A DNA stretch of 64,000 bases from Agroathelia rolfsii (lineage: Eukaryota; Basidiomycota; Agaricomycetes; Amylocorticiales; Amylocorticiaceae), in NCBI GenBank assembly GCA_018343915.1, contig JABRWF010000003.1:1364001-1428000 (forward strand), written 5' to 3'. Position numbers and translations under genes: made by a program. The notes under the pieces were generated by a model that was not told the origin of the DNA, did no database searches, and saw only the letters and a program-made list of their open reading frames with translations. Positions 34,831 through 45,494 of the stretch are shown in pieces (position 1 is the stretch's first letter; each line of letters begins with the position of its first letter).

Positions 34831-35568
34831 ATGTCAACATTGTCAACTTCATCACCTGAAAATTGGCCTGATTCATGGGGAACAAATTTCGTCTATCCAC
34901 TGGACTTCAATCGCTTGAAAAGCGATCGTGTTGCGCTCACACTTTTCATTCCCCGCATCCATGCCCCACTCTTCATAAAAACAATAGAAGCCAGTCCGGA
35001 TTGCCTGCCATATTTCGTCGATGACCTGTCCACCATGCCAACCTTTTTGGCCTGGCTACAATATTATTTCACACATGATGAGAATGTATTGTTCGCCGTT
35101 ATGGACTTGATAACAGGTCATTTTGCGGGTATATTGGCAATCACCAAGATGTCATCTTGGTATCTCACCTGCGAGGTTGGACCCGGCACCATCTTCCCCG
35201 CATTCCGAGGGACGCATGTCTTTACGCACGCCATAGGGCTCATCTTCCGCTACTGTCTTGAGCTCCCACCCGCAGGCCTGGGACTCCGTAGGGTACAATG
35301 GACGTCTGATTCATCCTACAACGATAAAACTGTCCGGGCTGCCTTACGCATGGGAGCGAGGAAGGAGGGTGTTATGCGATGGGCCTACCACATTACCAGT
35401 AAAACAGTCATAGACAAAGGGCACCCACCGAGAGAAAACGACCCCAATCGTGGAGGAAGTACGGACAGTGTTTTGCTCGCAATCTGCTGTGATGACTGGG
35501 AACAGGGAGGAAGGGAAAGGGTTCGTACTGAGATGGCAAGGACTTCTCAAAGACGGGCTTTGCTTTGA
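34831..35568 (+). CDS. GNAT N-acetyltransferase, RimJ/RimL-like, paralogue 4
   Basis: Intronless, 245 residues, ATG at 34831 preceded by a short CACTACACT leader. N-terminus MSTLSTSSPENWPDSWGTNF; core VLFAVMDLITGHFAGILAIT, EVGPGTIFPAFRGTHVFTHA, RRVQWTSDSSYNDKTVRAAL, RMGARKEGVMRWAYHITSK. Tail DDWEQGGRERVRTEM. It is most like paralogue 1 in the first two thirds, while its last third is equally close to paralogue 3, which hints at gene conversion among copies. It converges on ODC3 with a spacer of roughly 740 bp. Catalytic loop intact; substrate unknown. Confidence 0.87.
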   Translation: MSTLSTSSPENWPDSWGTNFVYPLDFNRLKSDRVALTLFIPRIHAPLFIKTIEASPDCLPYFVDDLSTMPTFLAWLQYYFTHDENVLFAVMDLITGHFAGILAITKMSSWYLTCEVGPGTIFPAFRGTHVFTHAIGLIFRYCLELPPAGLGLRRVQWTSDSSYNDKTVRAALRMGARKEGVMRWAYHITSKTVIDKGHPPRENDPNRGGSTDSVLLAICCDDWEQGGRERVRTEMARTSQRRALL

Positions 35569-36311
35569 CTCCGTCACGTAGTCTAAGCGGCTGAGCAGAA
35601 ACGGTGTCTGTATTTTTGGTACGCCCGTTAATCCGGTTGTTGGGACAATAGTTATTCTGAACATGTGCTGTCGCTAGTAGTGGCTAAGAATTTCAAGAAA
35701 AGAGGTTGGACTATGTGCAATGCCATTCGGTATCGACTCTAATTTCTGCACTTCTTGTAGTCAATTCCTGGTTTTTGTACGGAAGGGGTCTATTTCAGAG
35801 AACGTGATGGTTTGGTTTTATTAAATCGTACGACAATGTGATTTTGAACTATTGACACTGAGCGGCTGAAGTATTACTTCAATAGTTTTAGATAAATTAT
35901 GAGATGATGTTATGTGTTGTAAAACCGGTCATACGCAAAGCAAGAATATGACTATGAAAGTCAATAGTAAAATGAATTTCTGCTTGTTCTACAGTGTCGT
36001 ATGGAATGAAAGTAAGGCATACATGAAGTGCATGTAGAATTCATGTTCATAGATTATTAAGCAATTATTCGAGAAAACAAGCAAACGTCAAACGTCATTA
36101 CAGTACCCACGTTATTGCTGCTTCACCCTATCATGCAGTGTATGAGACGCCTTTCAGTTTTTCTCAATGATACCATTTGTACAAACAGTCAAAATTGGAT
36201 TCTAGTCAATGGTGTTTGCCGTACACATATATCATAAAACTGTTGTATTCCCGACTTTCCTGTTGTATAACCCCATTGACAGGATTTTCTGGTATTTTAT
36301 GTTTCCCGTTA
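35569..36311. other. Spacer between convergent GNAT4 and ODC3
   Basis: AT-rich, no gene or repeat recognised. Confidence 0.4.
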
Positions 36312-38290
36312 TCATGCATTACCATAACCAATATCATCACAGCAGTTGATTACAGCAGCGGATGTAAGCGCGCTTAACGCGGTACGCACCTCTACTGCAT
36401 GCTTATCACCTGTGGTGTAGATGATGTTGTTAACTTTGAAGCCGTTAATTGTAACGGCTCAAAGGAGAGAGAGAGAGAGAGAGAGAGAGAACAAAGTAGA
36501 ATTTAGAGATAGTGTAGAGACAGGATACGAGCAGCTACTGGTGTTGCTCAGACAGAGAGAAAATGAAAGGCATGAAGCCACCGATGTTAAATACTACATT
36601 ATGTAAAGTAATTGACCAAAAACCCTCAAGCCCGGCTCGGGTGCATCAAAAACCCGGTGGGAAAAAAGCTACCGAGCCGATTTCCCATTCTAAAAACCAT
36701 CGTCGAAAGTGTAGCGGCCTAAGCCGTTACAAAAATGGCCTGCCAAAGACAGCGTGTATGCGCCCATATTATCAAATGCAAGCCAATCCCCCACACCTAG
36801 TTCTTGGGGTAGCCATACCATTGGGAACACGCAGTCTCACGAGTCACATGTCGGTCCCCACACGCAGCATCTCTGAAGTGGCATCATCGCTGATACATCA
36901 AAAGAGCCGCCTATCGTAAGTACATACGGTTTCGCTGTCCCAGGATTAAGTGGTGCGCAGTTAAGCACACCATATACGCCGTCATTAACGTAATCTATGC
37001 GGGGCAGGTGGTAAATCAGGAATGTTTATAAAAGAGAAAAAAATTATTCAAACTCACACATCGTATGCGGCGAGTCGACATTATCTCCTTCCAACACACC
37101 GTCCACCATGTTGTTTTTCTTCCCTTCCGTCATTCTCATCCCCTTACAATATTCATCCTCGTCATCGTTTGGAACACCATCCATAGGTGCACGCCGTGCA
37201 ATAATATTTACTGCCAGTCTAAATGCCTCCGAGACATAAAAGCGTCCTGGCTCCGCAATTACTCTTACATTCTTCCCCCTATTGGCACCAGAGACATCTG
37301 TGTCAATCCAATTGGGGAAAAACTCGTCTAACACATGCGTCAGAATACTTGCTGTTTCTTCAAAACTGGCGTCTTCGAATCCGCCCCCAACATCAAGTAG
37401 GTTGAATGTATATCCTGTGTCCTCCCCCATGTCAAACGCCATTCGCGCACGTCGCACGGCGTCAGCAAACGCATCTGGATCTGAACATCCACTACCGACA
37501 TGGAAGCTCACACCGACAACGTCCAACGAAAGCTCTTTGGCCTTTGGGAGAAGGGCAGGCACCATCAGGAGCGGCGTACCAAATTTTAGTCCTAACCGAA
37601 AGCGTGCTTTGGAGTCGTCCGCAAGGATGCGCAGGACAAGCTTTGCGCCACTATGAATGCGTGCGATTTTGTAGAGCTCGTCGATATTATCAAATGTCAT
37701 AAGGTAGACTTTAGCACACATGGCGCTATAGATGGATGAAGCCGCTTTGCAAAGGTTTGCAAAGATAATGCGTGATGGATCAACGATAGTGGGACCGATG
37801 TTGAGTATATTCGTAATTTCGTTGGTCGAAGCACAGTCAAAGCCTATGCCGAGAGCTGCAAGAAGGCGTAACACATATGGGTCTGGATTGCATTTCACAG
37901 CTGATTTGAATTATTTGGAGAAAAAAAGCAGGATGGCTTGCACATTGAGGAAATTTGCGACAAAAACAGGAGTAAATGATCTGAGCACTTACCATAGAAC
38001 GGCTCAATGCCAGGAAGGCAACGCTTCCAGCGCAAATGCTGTTGATAGATAGAACCTAGATCTGCGACAAGAAATGCTTGCTCAGCATCTAGCTTGCCCA
38101 CGGCAGCAGCGTATAATGCGTTCAAAACTCCCTGTCGCATATGAAAATCAGAATGGCCGTGCAAGAGCGGAGGTAGGTCTGCGGATAGAATAAAGGGCTA
38201 GTCATATGTATTGATGCCAGTATCGGGAGACGTTCCATTAGTAGACACTGACTGCATGCAGAACAGTGCAGAAGTAATGTCGCCCAACAT
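36312..38290 (-). pseudogene. ODC3: ornithine decarboxylase-like, interrupted by stops and a MITE-like insertion
   Basis: The N-terminus from ATG 38290 (MLGDITSALFCMQS) resembles that of ODC1. An in-frame TAG at 38198-38200 precedes LPPLLHGHSDFHMRQG. The middle exon is well kept: AVKCNPDPYV with the PLP lysine, FHVGSGCSDP, LLDVGGGFEDASF, AEPGRFYVSEAF. The last exon reads YVNDGVYGVLNC and CVWGPTCDS, then TGA (36837-36839) where ODC1 has an Arg codon, two codons after the CD of the catalytic site. A 284 bp insertion with inverted repeats (36449-36732) splits the codons for the conserved HFNGFEV segment. Catalytic residues upstream of the TGA are intact, so decay looks more recent than in ODC2, or an unannotated splice bypasses the first stop. 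Confidence 0.85.
36449..36732. mobile_element. MITE-like insertion inside ODC3
   Basis: Ends are TTGTAACGGCT and AGCCGTTACAA, an 11-bp perfect terminal inverted repeat. The same place in ODC1 and ODC2 is uninterrupted (CCGTTAAARTGGCC), so the insertion is directly visible by comparison. It is 284 bp, non-coding, with an internal (GA)n tract at 36463-36489. The target duplication is short (A-rich, about 2-3 bp) and cannot be fixed exactly. Confidence 0.8.
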
Positions 38291-40350
38291 AGGCCAAGGG
38301 GAGGTCTGGTGAGTGGGGAGATCCGGTGGGGGCAAGACTTGGACTGGGGACATGCTGATAACTTTGACAATACAGCGACAAGAAATAGTAGAATAAGAAA
38401 CCTGAAACGTTCGGAAACTCGGCACAAATTTGAGGGTCTGGGAGCACTAGTGATGTGTTTATATAAAATAACCTTGAGCCAACGCGAGGACGATATGGCT
38501 TGGTGGTACTACTTGGCGCAATCAGTGCGCCACAGCAAAGAAGTATATGATAGGGATCGCCATCATATCAACACTAGTCAAGACAAAACAAGAATGGAAA
38601 CAAGGTCAGCATCTTGCGCTAATGAAACATATTCCTAGCTCTTGACGTTTCTACTCCCGCAAAGATGTAGGCCGATAATCTTTTCATATAACGCACTTCT
38701 GATAAGTGAAGATGAGTACAACGGGAGTAGTGGTAGTGCAGTGTGTAGTTAACATGATAGATGCGAGGCACATCGTACATTTCCTGATGCAATGCAGTTG
38801 GATTCGTGTGCATTTACTCGATTCAGAGAGAAGGTACTGCTAAAATAACGAATTACCAAACAGAACGAGCGCTGATGAGTACATGACAGCGCACTGACGT
38901 CTCCGTGATTATGATACGCTGATAGTTCGGCGCTCGACCAATCCCACTATTAGCACATCTTACAATAGGCGTGTACTACAGCTACAGTTTAGTGTTCACC
39001 AATTCGGGCTTGAGAGCGCGATCCGTTGCTCTAAGTGCATAGAGAAATTCTCTGCACCTATCAGTGCGAGGGTGTGATATGACAGAATTAATGTTTGGCG
39101 TTGCGCTGATCACTATGCTGCAAGTCTAGGCCTCAGATCGGACCGAGGAATGAACGCTAATGAGTGCTAAGAGTTGCTCGAGATCGGCGCGGCATCCGAT
39201 CTTTCAGGAGTACGAGCTGCAGATTGCTAAAAGCTAATAGGGCTGATTTCCTAGGAAAAATATGATACATTAAGAGCATCTTGGATTACTCGCAAATGCC
39301 GATTTACCAGCCCAGGTCCACAGATACGACATGTACTCAAAAATACGAGATGGTTTTGAGTGCTAGGCTTCAACCATTTACAAGCTAGCACTTCCACCCT
39401 CAGACCTTGGATTCCGTGCGGGAGGTGTAGTGATAGCCAATTCAAATAATGACGTCCCTATTTACACTGTTGAGATAATTGGAATCAAGGCAGAATGCGA
39501 CGTATGATAGGATTTTCACTTTGCTCGTATGACTACAATAGTCATCGCCGAGGCACAGAGCAGACAAGCTAGAGAAAGTGATATGGTGACGGAAGTACCG
39601 CGACGGGCATCTTACTTGCCAACTTGCTACAATCGGAGATGAGGGATGCCAGCACTTGCTGGAATTTATTGGGAGTTCGAAGGATTTAAGCGCTAAGAAT
39701 AGTGAGAGAAATTTCCAGAATGTCGATTCCTGAATGGCTAAGCGTCTGAACGGTTGATTTAACTATGAGTCAGACAGTTGCATACTACTCGCGGTTCTCA
39801 AAAGTTTCCGTAGATCACGTGGTAGCCGCCCTCAACCGCCTTCGTCTTTGACACTATATTTTACCTACCAAAACGCAAAGTAGAACTACTTTTTTTTAGC
39901 TTCTGTAGAGAGCTACAGCTCTAATCAGTAGTCTCAGTAATTTTTTTTACCGGCGTGAAACTTCAAGGGAGATACTAATTTATCGAAAGATATGAGCCTG
40001 GATTGTGAATGGCTGACGTAATCTACAGAAACTTTTGAGAACTGCGAGTACCAAGCCACAACTTCAGAACCACTTCGGTGGCTGAAGTGGCGTATGGCTT
40101 AAGCGGCTAGGCAAAACGTAACAATATCATGATTACTGGTGCCGAGCTCTAATATTTTGATGCAGCGGTTACATTATTTTCTGAGCAGAGCTCTAGGTCT
40201 GCTCCGGAAATATTACGATAGGTATGCTACTTGTAAGTGGAACCTGAAAAACATGCCGAGAATCGAAATCGTTAATCGCAGCCCAGGAAGGTAGAGCAAT
40301 TGTGCTCGCTACAAGATATTGGAACAAGAAAAGCCGATTGCAAGGGCGGT
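38291..40350. other. Gene-free stretch between ODC3 and mL46, with one MITE
   Basis: Apart from the element at 39783-40054 nothing was recognised. Small open frames are not supported. Confidence 0.4.
39783..40054. mobile_element. MITE-like element with ~37 bp terminal inverted repeats
   Basis: The left end TACTCGCGGTTCTCAAAAGT, continuing with TTCCGTAGATCACGT, is matched in inverted orientation at the right end: ACGTAATCTACAGAAACTTT then TGAGAACTGCGAGTA. About 272 bp, AT-rich, non-coding centre. A TA or TAC target duplication is possible. It is unrelated in sequence to the elements at 24594 and 36449. Confidence 0.75.
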
Positions 40351-41330
40351 CTAGAAGTCCGAAAGCATATCTTTGACGGTGATCCAGTAGTCGCCATTGA
40401 CATGTGCTTCAATCTCCTGTTTCGTCAACCAGGCGAAGTCGTTGACCTTCTTGCCGTCCGGATGGACCTGACCAGAGAAGATATGAGCCTTATAGAAGAA
40501 GGTTATTGGCTAATAAGGACATCATCGTCACGAAAGTGGAAGATGGGATAACTATAAGCTACGCATGTATCTGGGAAACAAATATGAATACTTACGTGCG
40601 ATGGTGCCGCATTGGCAGGGTTATGAACACCAATAGGGTTTCGGCTGACGATCCAAGTATCCATGCGCTCACCGCACTCGGACTTCAAGTCCCTGTCTGC
40701 AGCCTATAACCGGAGTGTTCATGAGTGAGAGGATCAGAGGTGCACCACTACGCGACTCACCTCATGCAACAGCTCCTTGTCTTGCACACTTCCCCTTGGG
40801 AACCTCCACGCACCTGATGCTGCATCCTTTACGAGCAGATACAAATTCCTCTCTCCCTGTCTATCTAGACTCCTCACATCCCCGATCTTATCCGACTCGT
40901 GTACTCTTGACACGAGCTCATCAGCCTCCTCCCCACCACCACTACCGGTCACACCAGCCAACTGACCATTGGCTGCATCTTCAGCAGCAGCAGCCTCGCT
41001 TGTCGCACGCGCAAGTTGCTTTGGCGGCTCGTCGCCATACGGCTTGCCAAACGACTCGTACTCTCGCACGGCTTCGTCGGCAATAAACTTGGTTTGCAAT
41101 GGCTGACCGGGCTTGAAGTAGAATTCATATGGGAAGGGGTTGGACAGTGCTCGTTGGATGCGAGCTTGGTAGGCATAGTAAGCTGACTCGAATGGCGTTG
41201 GTGTACGTGTAAGAAGAGGAGAACGGTTCAGGATGATTGCTGTGCGTAAGCGTGGACGAGTTGTACGTGCTGTTGTGGAAGAAGTGACGGGGGCGGCAGC
41301 TTCAGTTGTAGCGGCAGCAGCAGTGGCCAT
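40351..41330 (-). CDS. Mitochondrial large-subunit ribosomal protein mL46 (MRPL17/MRPL46 family)
   Basis: Component of the mitochondrial 54S/39S large ribosomal subunit with a Nudix-like fold. The ATG at 41330 gives an Ala/Thr-rich presequence. Then follow RLRTAIILNRSPLLTRTPTP, FESAYYAYQARIQRALSNPF, PYEFYFKPG (the mL46 signature region) and, after an acidic linker, DRQGERNLYLLVKDAASGAW and RFPRG. Later exons encode AADRELRSECGERMDTWIVS-like sequence with RNPIGVH, and FFYKAHIFSGQVHPDGKKVN, DFAWLTKQEIEAHVNGDYW, ITVKDMLSDF, stop TAG at 40351. Length and motif order fit the family. The Nudix catalytic box is not expected to be active. Confidence 0.92.
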
Positions 41331-43259
41331 TGAACGCCATAGGTGGACTAGAGACAGTCAGCATGAATATTTCCAGGTGAGTATAAAAAGCCTACACTGT
41401 CTGGGTCGAGCACGGGCAAACATAACTGGGTTCAGGTTATTGTCGTTTGAGTCGTCGACGAGCCAAGAGCCTGAAGACCTTTGAAGCTGAAGACAGAATT
41501 GTCAATAGGATACCATTTTTGGAAATGAGCTGTCGGAAGCAAAATCATACCATGTGACCTAGCTAGCCAAACTAGGTTACTTCCCAATCTGTCTAAAGTG
41601 GATCCCCATGGTTTGACAATCTGAAGAATTTACTCGACGAAGTTTTCTCGACGTCTGATACCATAACTAAGCGCATACTTGAGAGACGGAATAGTAAAAT
41701 CCAAATGGTTCTACTTGAGCAAGAGACAATTTATCAACTGCACCGCGGAAGTACGGTCACAGTTGTCGACAGGACTCAAAAAATTGGTTTCGCAGCCGCA
41801 AACTCGGATGCAATTGTTTCCGATTGTCAATTTACGGCTTTAAGTTGCCCTGTACCCCTATCCAAAGGTGATATCCTACGCAAGGTATCTTGTTGTTGAC
41901 AACTCATCGATGCTCATCACCTAAGGCATACTGCTTCAAGTTTAGGCACTACGCGTACCCCACGAAAAATGCAAACTAATAAATGACTGCTAATACATAC
42001 ACCTTACCCATATTTCCTAGCAAAAATTAGTACACACCAACATTCAAGAGAAGATTATTCGTGTCGCTATATTATTGTCAGTGCTTAGCTGGAGCTTGGA
42101 CTTGCGAGTGCAGCGTTCCATACGCCATAACAATATACTTGACAGCAGTTCCTGGACTTGAGGCCTGAGTGACTGACAGGTCTGCACTAACGGTTAGTGC
42201 AGCCAGTTGCAGCATAAAGCGTAAGTTAGTGAATGATACGAGCCACCCATTTCTAGCAAGCGAACAGCGAGTACAAAGCTCAAAGGAAAACACTAACTCG
42301 GTACCAGGGCACCGATGCCGGACACGGATCTGTAAAGAATATTTTGCAAGGCAAGAAACAAGACCGGTGAGTAGTAAGTTTGCTCGAATTCATATTTGAT
42401 CTGTAACAGGGACCAGTGGAAGGAATGTCTCATTTACTCAAGTCTCATGAATTAATGCTATTTTATTTATATCACACAAGGAACAGTTTCGCAATAGTGG
42501 GAACATCACTTGGACTACTTCTCAGTGAGCATTGTGTGTTTTCTTTTGATTGTAGAAACAACAGGCCTGGTCGCGAAGCGTTGTCCGATCCCAACCAGCC
42601 GTCTTTATTCTTGTCGTCTTTGTTCTTGTCGTCTTTATTCTTGACTTCGAACTCCGCTTTACCTCGTTCATCCGAGTTAGCTTGGACTCGGAGGCGGTCA
42701 GTTAATACAGATAGACGTTACTTCATCCAACCTATGGTTTACTATTCTCTATGCACAACCGAGGGAATATAAAACATTTATTTTAATTCAATCTATCCTT
42801 GAATGTTGTTTATCGGTATCACATATCCTATGAGGATGTATGCGCCTTTAAAACTCGAATGCTACAGGCACCGCAACATTGACATAACCTTCGCTGCATA
42901 AAAATAAATCCGTGTAACCCGCGTAAATAGCTCAATCCTTTCATTTCCGGGCCATACTATACAGCTCTGGTGAGGGTAAATTTACTACTCACCAGTCTTC
43001 TGTTTGCCTTTGATGTCTTCCCCTATCAGCACATTCTCAGCGGTGGCGCCCTGGCGCTGTTCCTTTATGCTTTGAACCCGCTCTCCACCCCTATAGGATG
43101 GGCGGCTCATGATTTCCACCGACACGCTTCTTGTGCAAGCATAGTGTACGTTGAACGTTAGTGCAGGGGTTGGTCTCTCCCAGTTCTAGGAACTGTTCAA
43201 CTTGATCCACCTAGGCTCATATATAAAGGAAGGAATCTTGGATATAATTGAGGACATCG
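41331..43259. other. Gene-free stretch between mL46 and the DUF2235 pseudogene
   Basis: No supported gene. A minus-strand frame ending near 42078 (...VKYIVMAYGTLHSQVQAP) might be the end of a small spliced gene but I could not assemble one. A 15-bp tandem repeat is at 42603-42649. Confidence 0.4.
42603..42649 (+). repeat. 15-bp tandem repeat, three copies
   Basis: GTCTTTATTCTTGTC, GTCTTTGTTCTTGTC, GTCTTTATTCTTGAC in direct succession. Confidence 0.7.
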
Positions 43260-45023
43260 TGTCATCTCAATCAGCCATCAGTCAGCTTGAACCACTCGCT
43301 TGCCTATACACATTTTCGAATCGTCGAAACCTACCTTGAACTTTTTACTTGTCACCGCATCCTCATCATAATATCTCAGACCACTGAAATTAAGCGCCTC
43401 ATCTTGTGCTGCGATGGTACATGGCAAGCTTCCGACAATGGCGAAGAGAACCATATTCCTACCAATGTCTCCAAGTTCTACACCTTATTGAATCCCTCTG
43501 AAAAACTTGAAAACGGCAAAGAAATCCAGCAGATCACATACTACCAACCTGGAATTGGGTCATCTGCGTAGACTGTATTTGCGAAGGCAGTCGCCGGTAT
43601 GTCAAAGCAATAAGTAGAGTCCATCTCAAATCTCACTTTCACACTTCCATGTGTAGGTGGGATTGGCTTAGGGCTAGAAAAAAACGTCATTGCGGCATAC
43701 AGTTTCCTGATCAACTATAATCCTGACGATGAGATATTTTTCTTTGGCTTCTCCCGTGGTGCATACACTGCCCGCTCCATTGCAGGTCTCATTAGTGAGG
43801 TGGGTATCTTACCCAAAAGCGCCCTCCAGGATCTCGCGTGCATCTACAAAAGATATCAAACCCGTAAGGAAAACATAAACGAATGGAAGGATTTTCTCGA
43901 TCAGAAACAGCGGGAGTACATGCAAAACGGCGACCGAGGCATAATCAGTGCCGAAATCAAGGTTTGCGGTGTATGTGACACCGTGGGTGCACTCGGTATT
44001 CCACAAACGGCGCTCCACGGGCCAAAAGACGATAAGCATAAATTCCATAACCCCAACATATCAGACAGTGAGTGTGATAACTATTCTGAGTGTATCTCAA
44101 CTAACTAATCATCCTCCATACTACTTGCTAAGAAATTGAGAATGCATTCCATGCGTTGGCATTAGATGAACACCGTGCTCCGTTCTCTCCTACATTATGG
44201 CATAAAGATGATGCTGGATCTTAGGTATTTATTTCAATACATTCTCAATGATACATGAGTTGCAGTGTTTTCTAATGATTTTGCTTAGACAAATTTGATT
44301 CAGTGTTGGTTTCCTGGTGTACACAGTAGTATCGGAGGCGGCAGCGACCTTGGAAAAACCATAACTGGCATCGATAAAGAGGTATTAGCCGTAGAACCGC
44401 TGGTAGACAAGTCTCTTGCTTGGATGATCGATCTCTGCTATCCTTTCCTCTCCTTTAACAAAAATCGCCTGAAATGCCTGGTTAGGGGTATTGAATTCAA
44501 TAGGAACGAGGCGCCATACGCCTCTGTCCAGTTCAACGATTCCTACGGCTGGGCACAGACGGTAACGGGCTCTATTAGGCGCACGCCTGGTCAATATAGA
44601 AAAAAGGATAATCAATCCGATCCCCTTTGTCCCAGTGGCTTCGTACAGACACAGGAGTACATGCACGTTAGCGTACGTTATCGTTACCAGAAAATGCGCG
44701 AGAATTGGGGGTGGAACCGCAACCAGCTGTCGACTTAGGAGACGATCAAGAAGTGGGCGACGTGGTCCGATGCTGATCCACTATTTGAGCTCGTAGAGGA
44801 TAAGGAGACAGGCGCCCATCCGTATTCCTCTAGTTTCAAATGGGTTAAAACACTCAAGAATGGAAGTAAAGTGGTGCTGCCGGAAATGAAGCTGGGAAAT
44901 GCTGGAGTGATACCTGGTGGATACTCGCTCGAGGAGAAACTGGTGCCGGAGTCGATTTTGGAGAGAATCAAAGCGGGCGAGGTGTCTCTCTTGCCAGTGG
45001 TGCCCACCAAACCAGAGGCTTGA
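43260..45023 (+). pseudogene. DUF2235 (Tle1-like alpha/beta-hydrolase) gene with three in-frame TAG codons
   Basis: DUF2235 proteins are serine hydrolases of the alpha/beta fold. Seen: TEIKRLILCCDGTWQ (family start), YYQPGIGSS, the nucleophile motif FFFGFSRGAYTARSIAGLIS (G-F-S-R-G) near 43735-43800, VCGVCDTVGALGIP (acidic residue region), FHALALDEHRAPFSPTLWH, NLIQCWFPGVHSSIGGGSD (conserved PGVHxxIGGG) and a C-terminal LVEDKETGAHPYSSSFKWV block. In-frame TAG codons occur near 43569, at about 44222 next to an intron donor, and at about 44736. No in-frame ATG is found before the first conserved block. Similarity continues through all three stops to a final TGA at 45021-45023, so this is a recent pseudogene. 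Its relatives are common in Agaricomycetes, often in multigene families. Confidence 0.8.
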
Positions 45024-45494
45024 TGCCATTTCTTTTCACTACTTATCTTTAATAGATGCAGATGCTTCTCTTGCGAAATTTCTATGCTTTATAGGTTATT
45101 AAAGGGATGTAATGGATTCAATATTTGACTATTATTTTATAACGTCTTTTGTACATAATGGATTTATATGGGTGCATGTGGATTGAGTATAAACACACGA
45201 AATACTAGTATATTAGTTTACGCTGACTGCTCATCGCACGATCGTCTTGAATTCGCATCTTTGCTCGTCATATTTCAGATCCGCATGCACATGCATACTT
45301 CGCAAAGGTATATCGACTTTCAATTAAATTTCGCTAGTAAAAAAGTATGTATAGATAACATTGTTGATAAAAATGTCTTTTCGAGTTGGTCAAAATTTGA
45401 AAGACCTGTAACAGATCTTTTATTGTTATTTCGTCTCTCCATTAATCACTATTGTCATCAAACTTCATTACTGACAATCTACATATTTACACGA
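45024..45494. other. Intergenic between convergent DUF2235 pseudogene and VMA13
   Basis: AT-rich, about 470 bp, no gene recognised. Confidence 0.4.

Noticed and set aside
40715..41086. His/Pro-rich plus-strand frame opposite mL46
   Set aside because: Antisense shadow; the minus strand carries a full ribosomal-protein signature.
42078..42293. Possible end of a small protein on the minus strand
   Set aside because: Residues look protein-like but no upstream exons or start could be assembled and no family is recognised.
43260..45023. TAG recoding (readthrough or selenocysteine-like) to explain the DUF2235 stops
   Set aside because: TAG is used as an ordinary terminator by other genes here (PME2 at 4179, mL46 at 40351), and three independent TAGs plus no ATG fit a pseudogene better.
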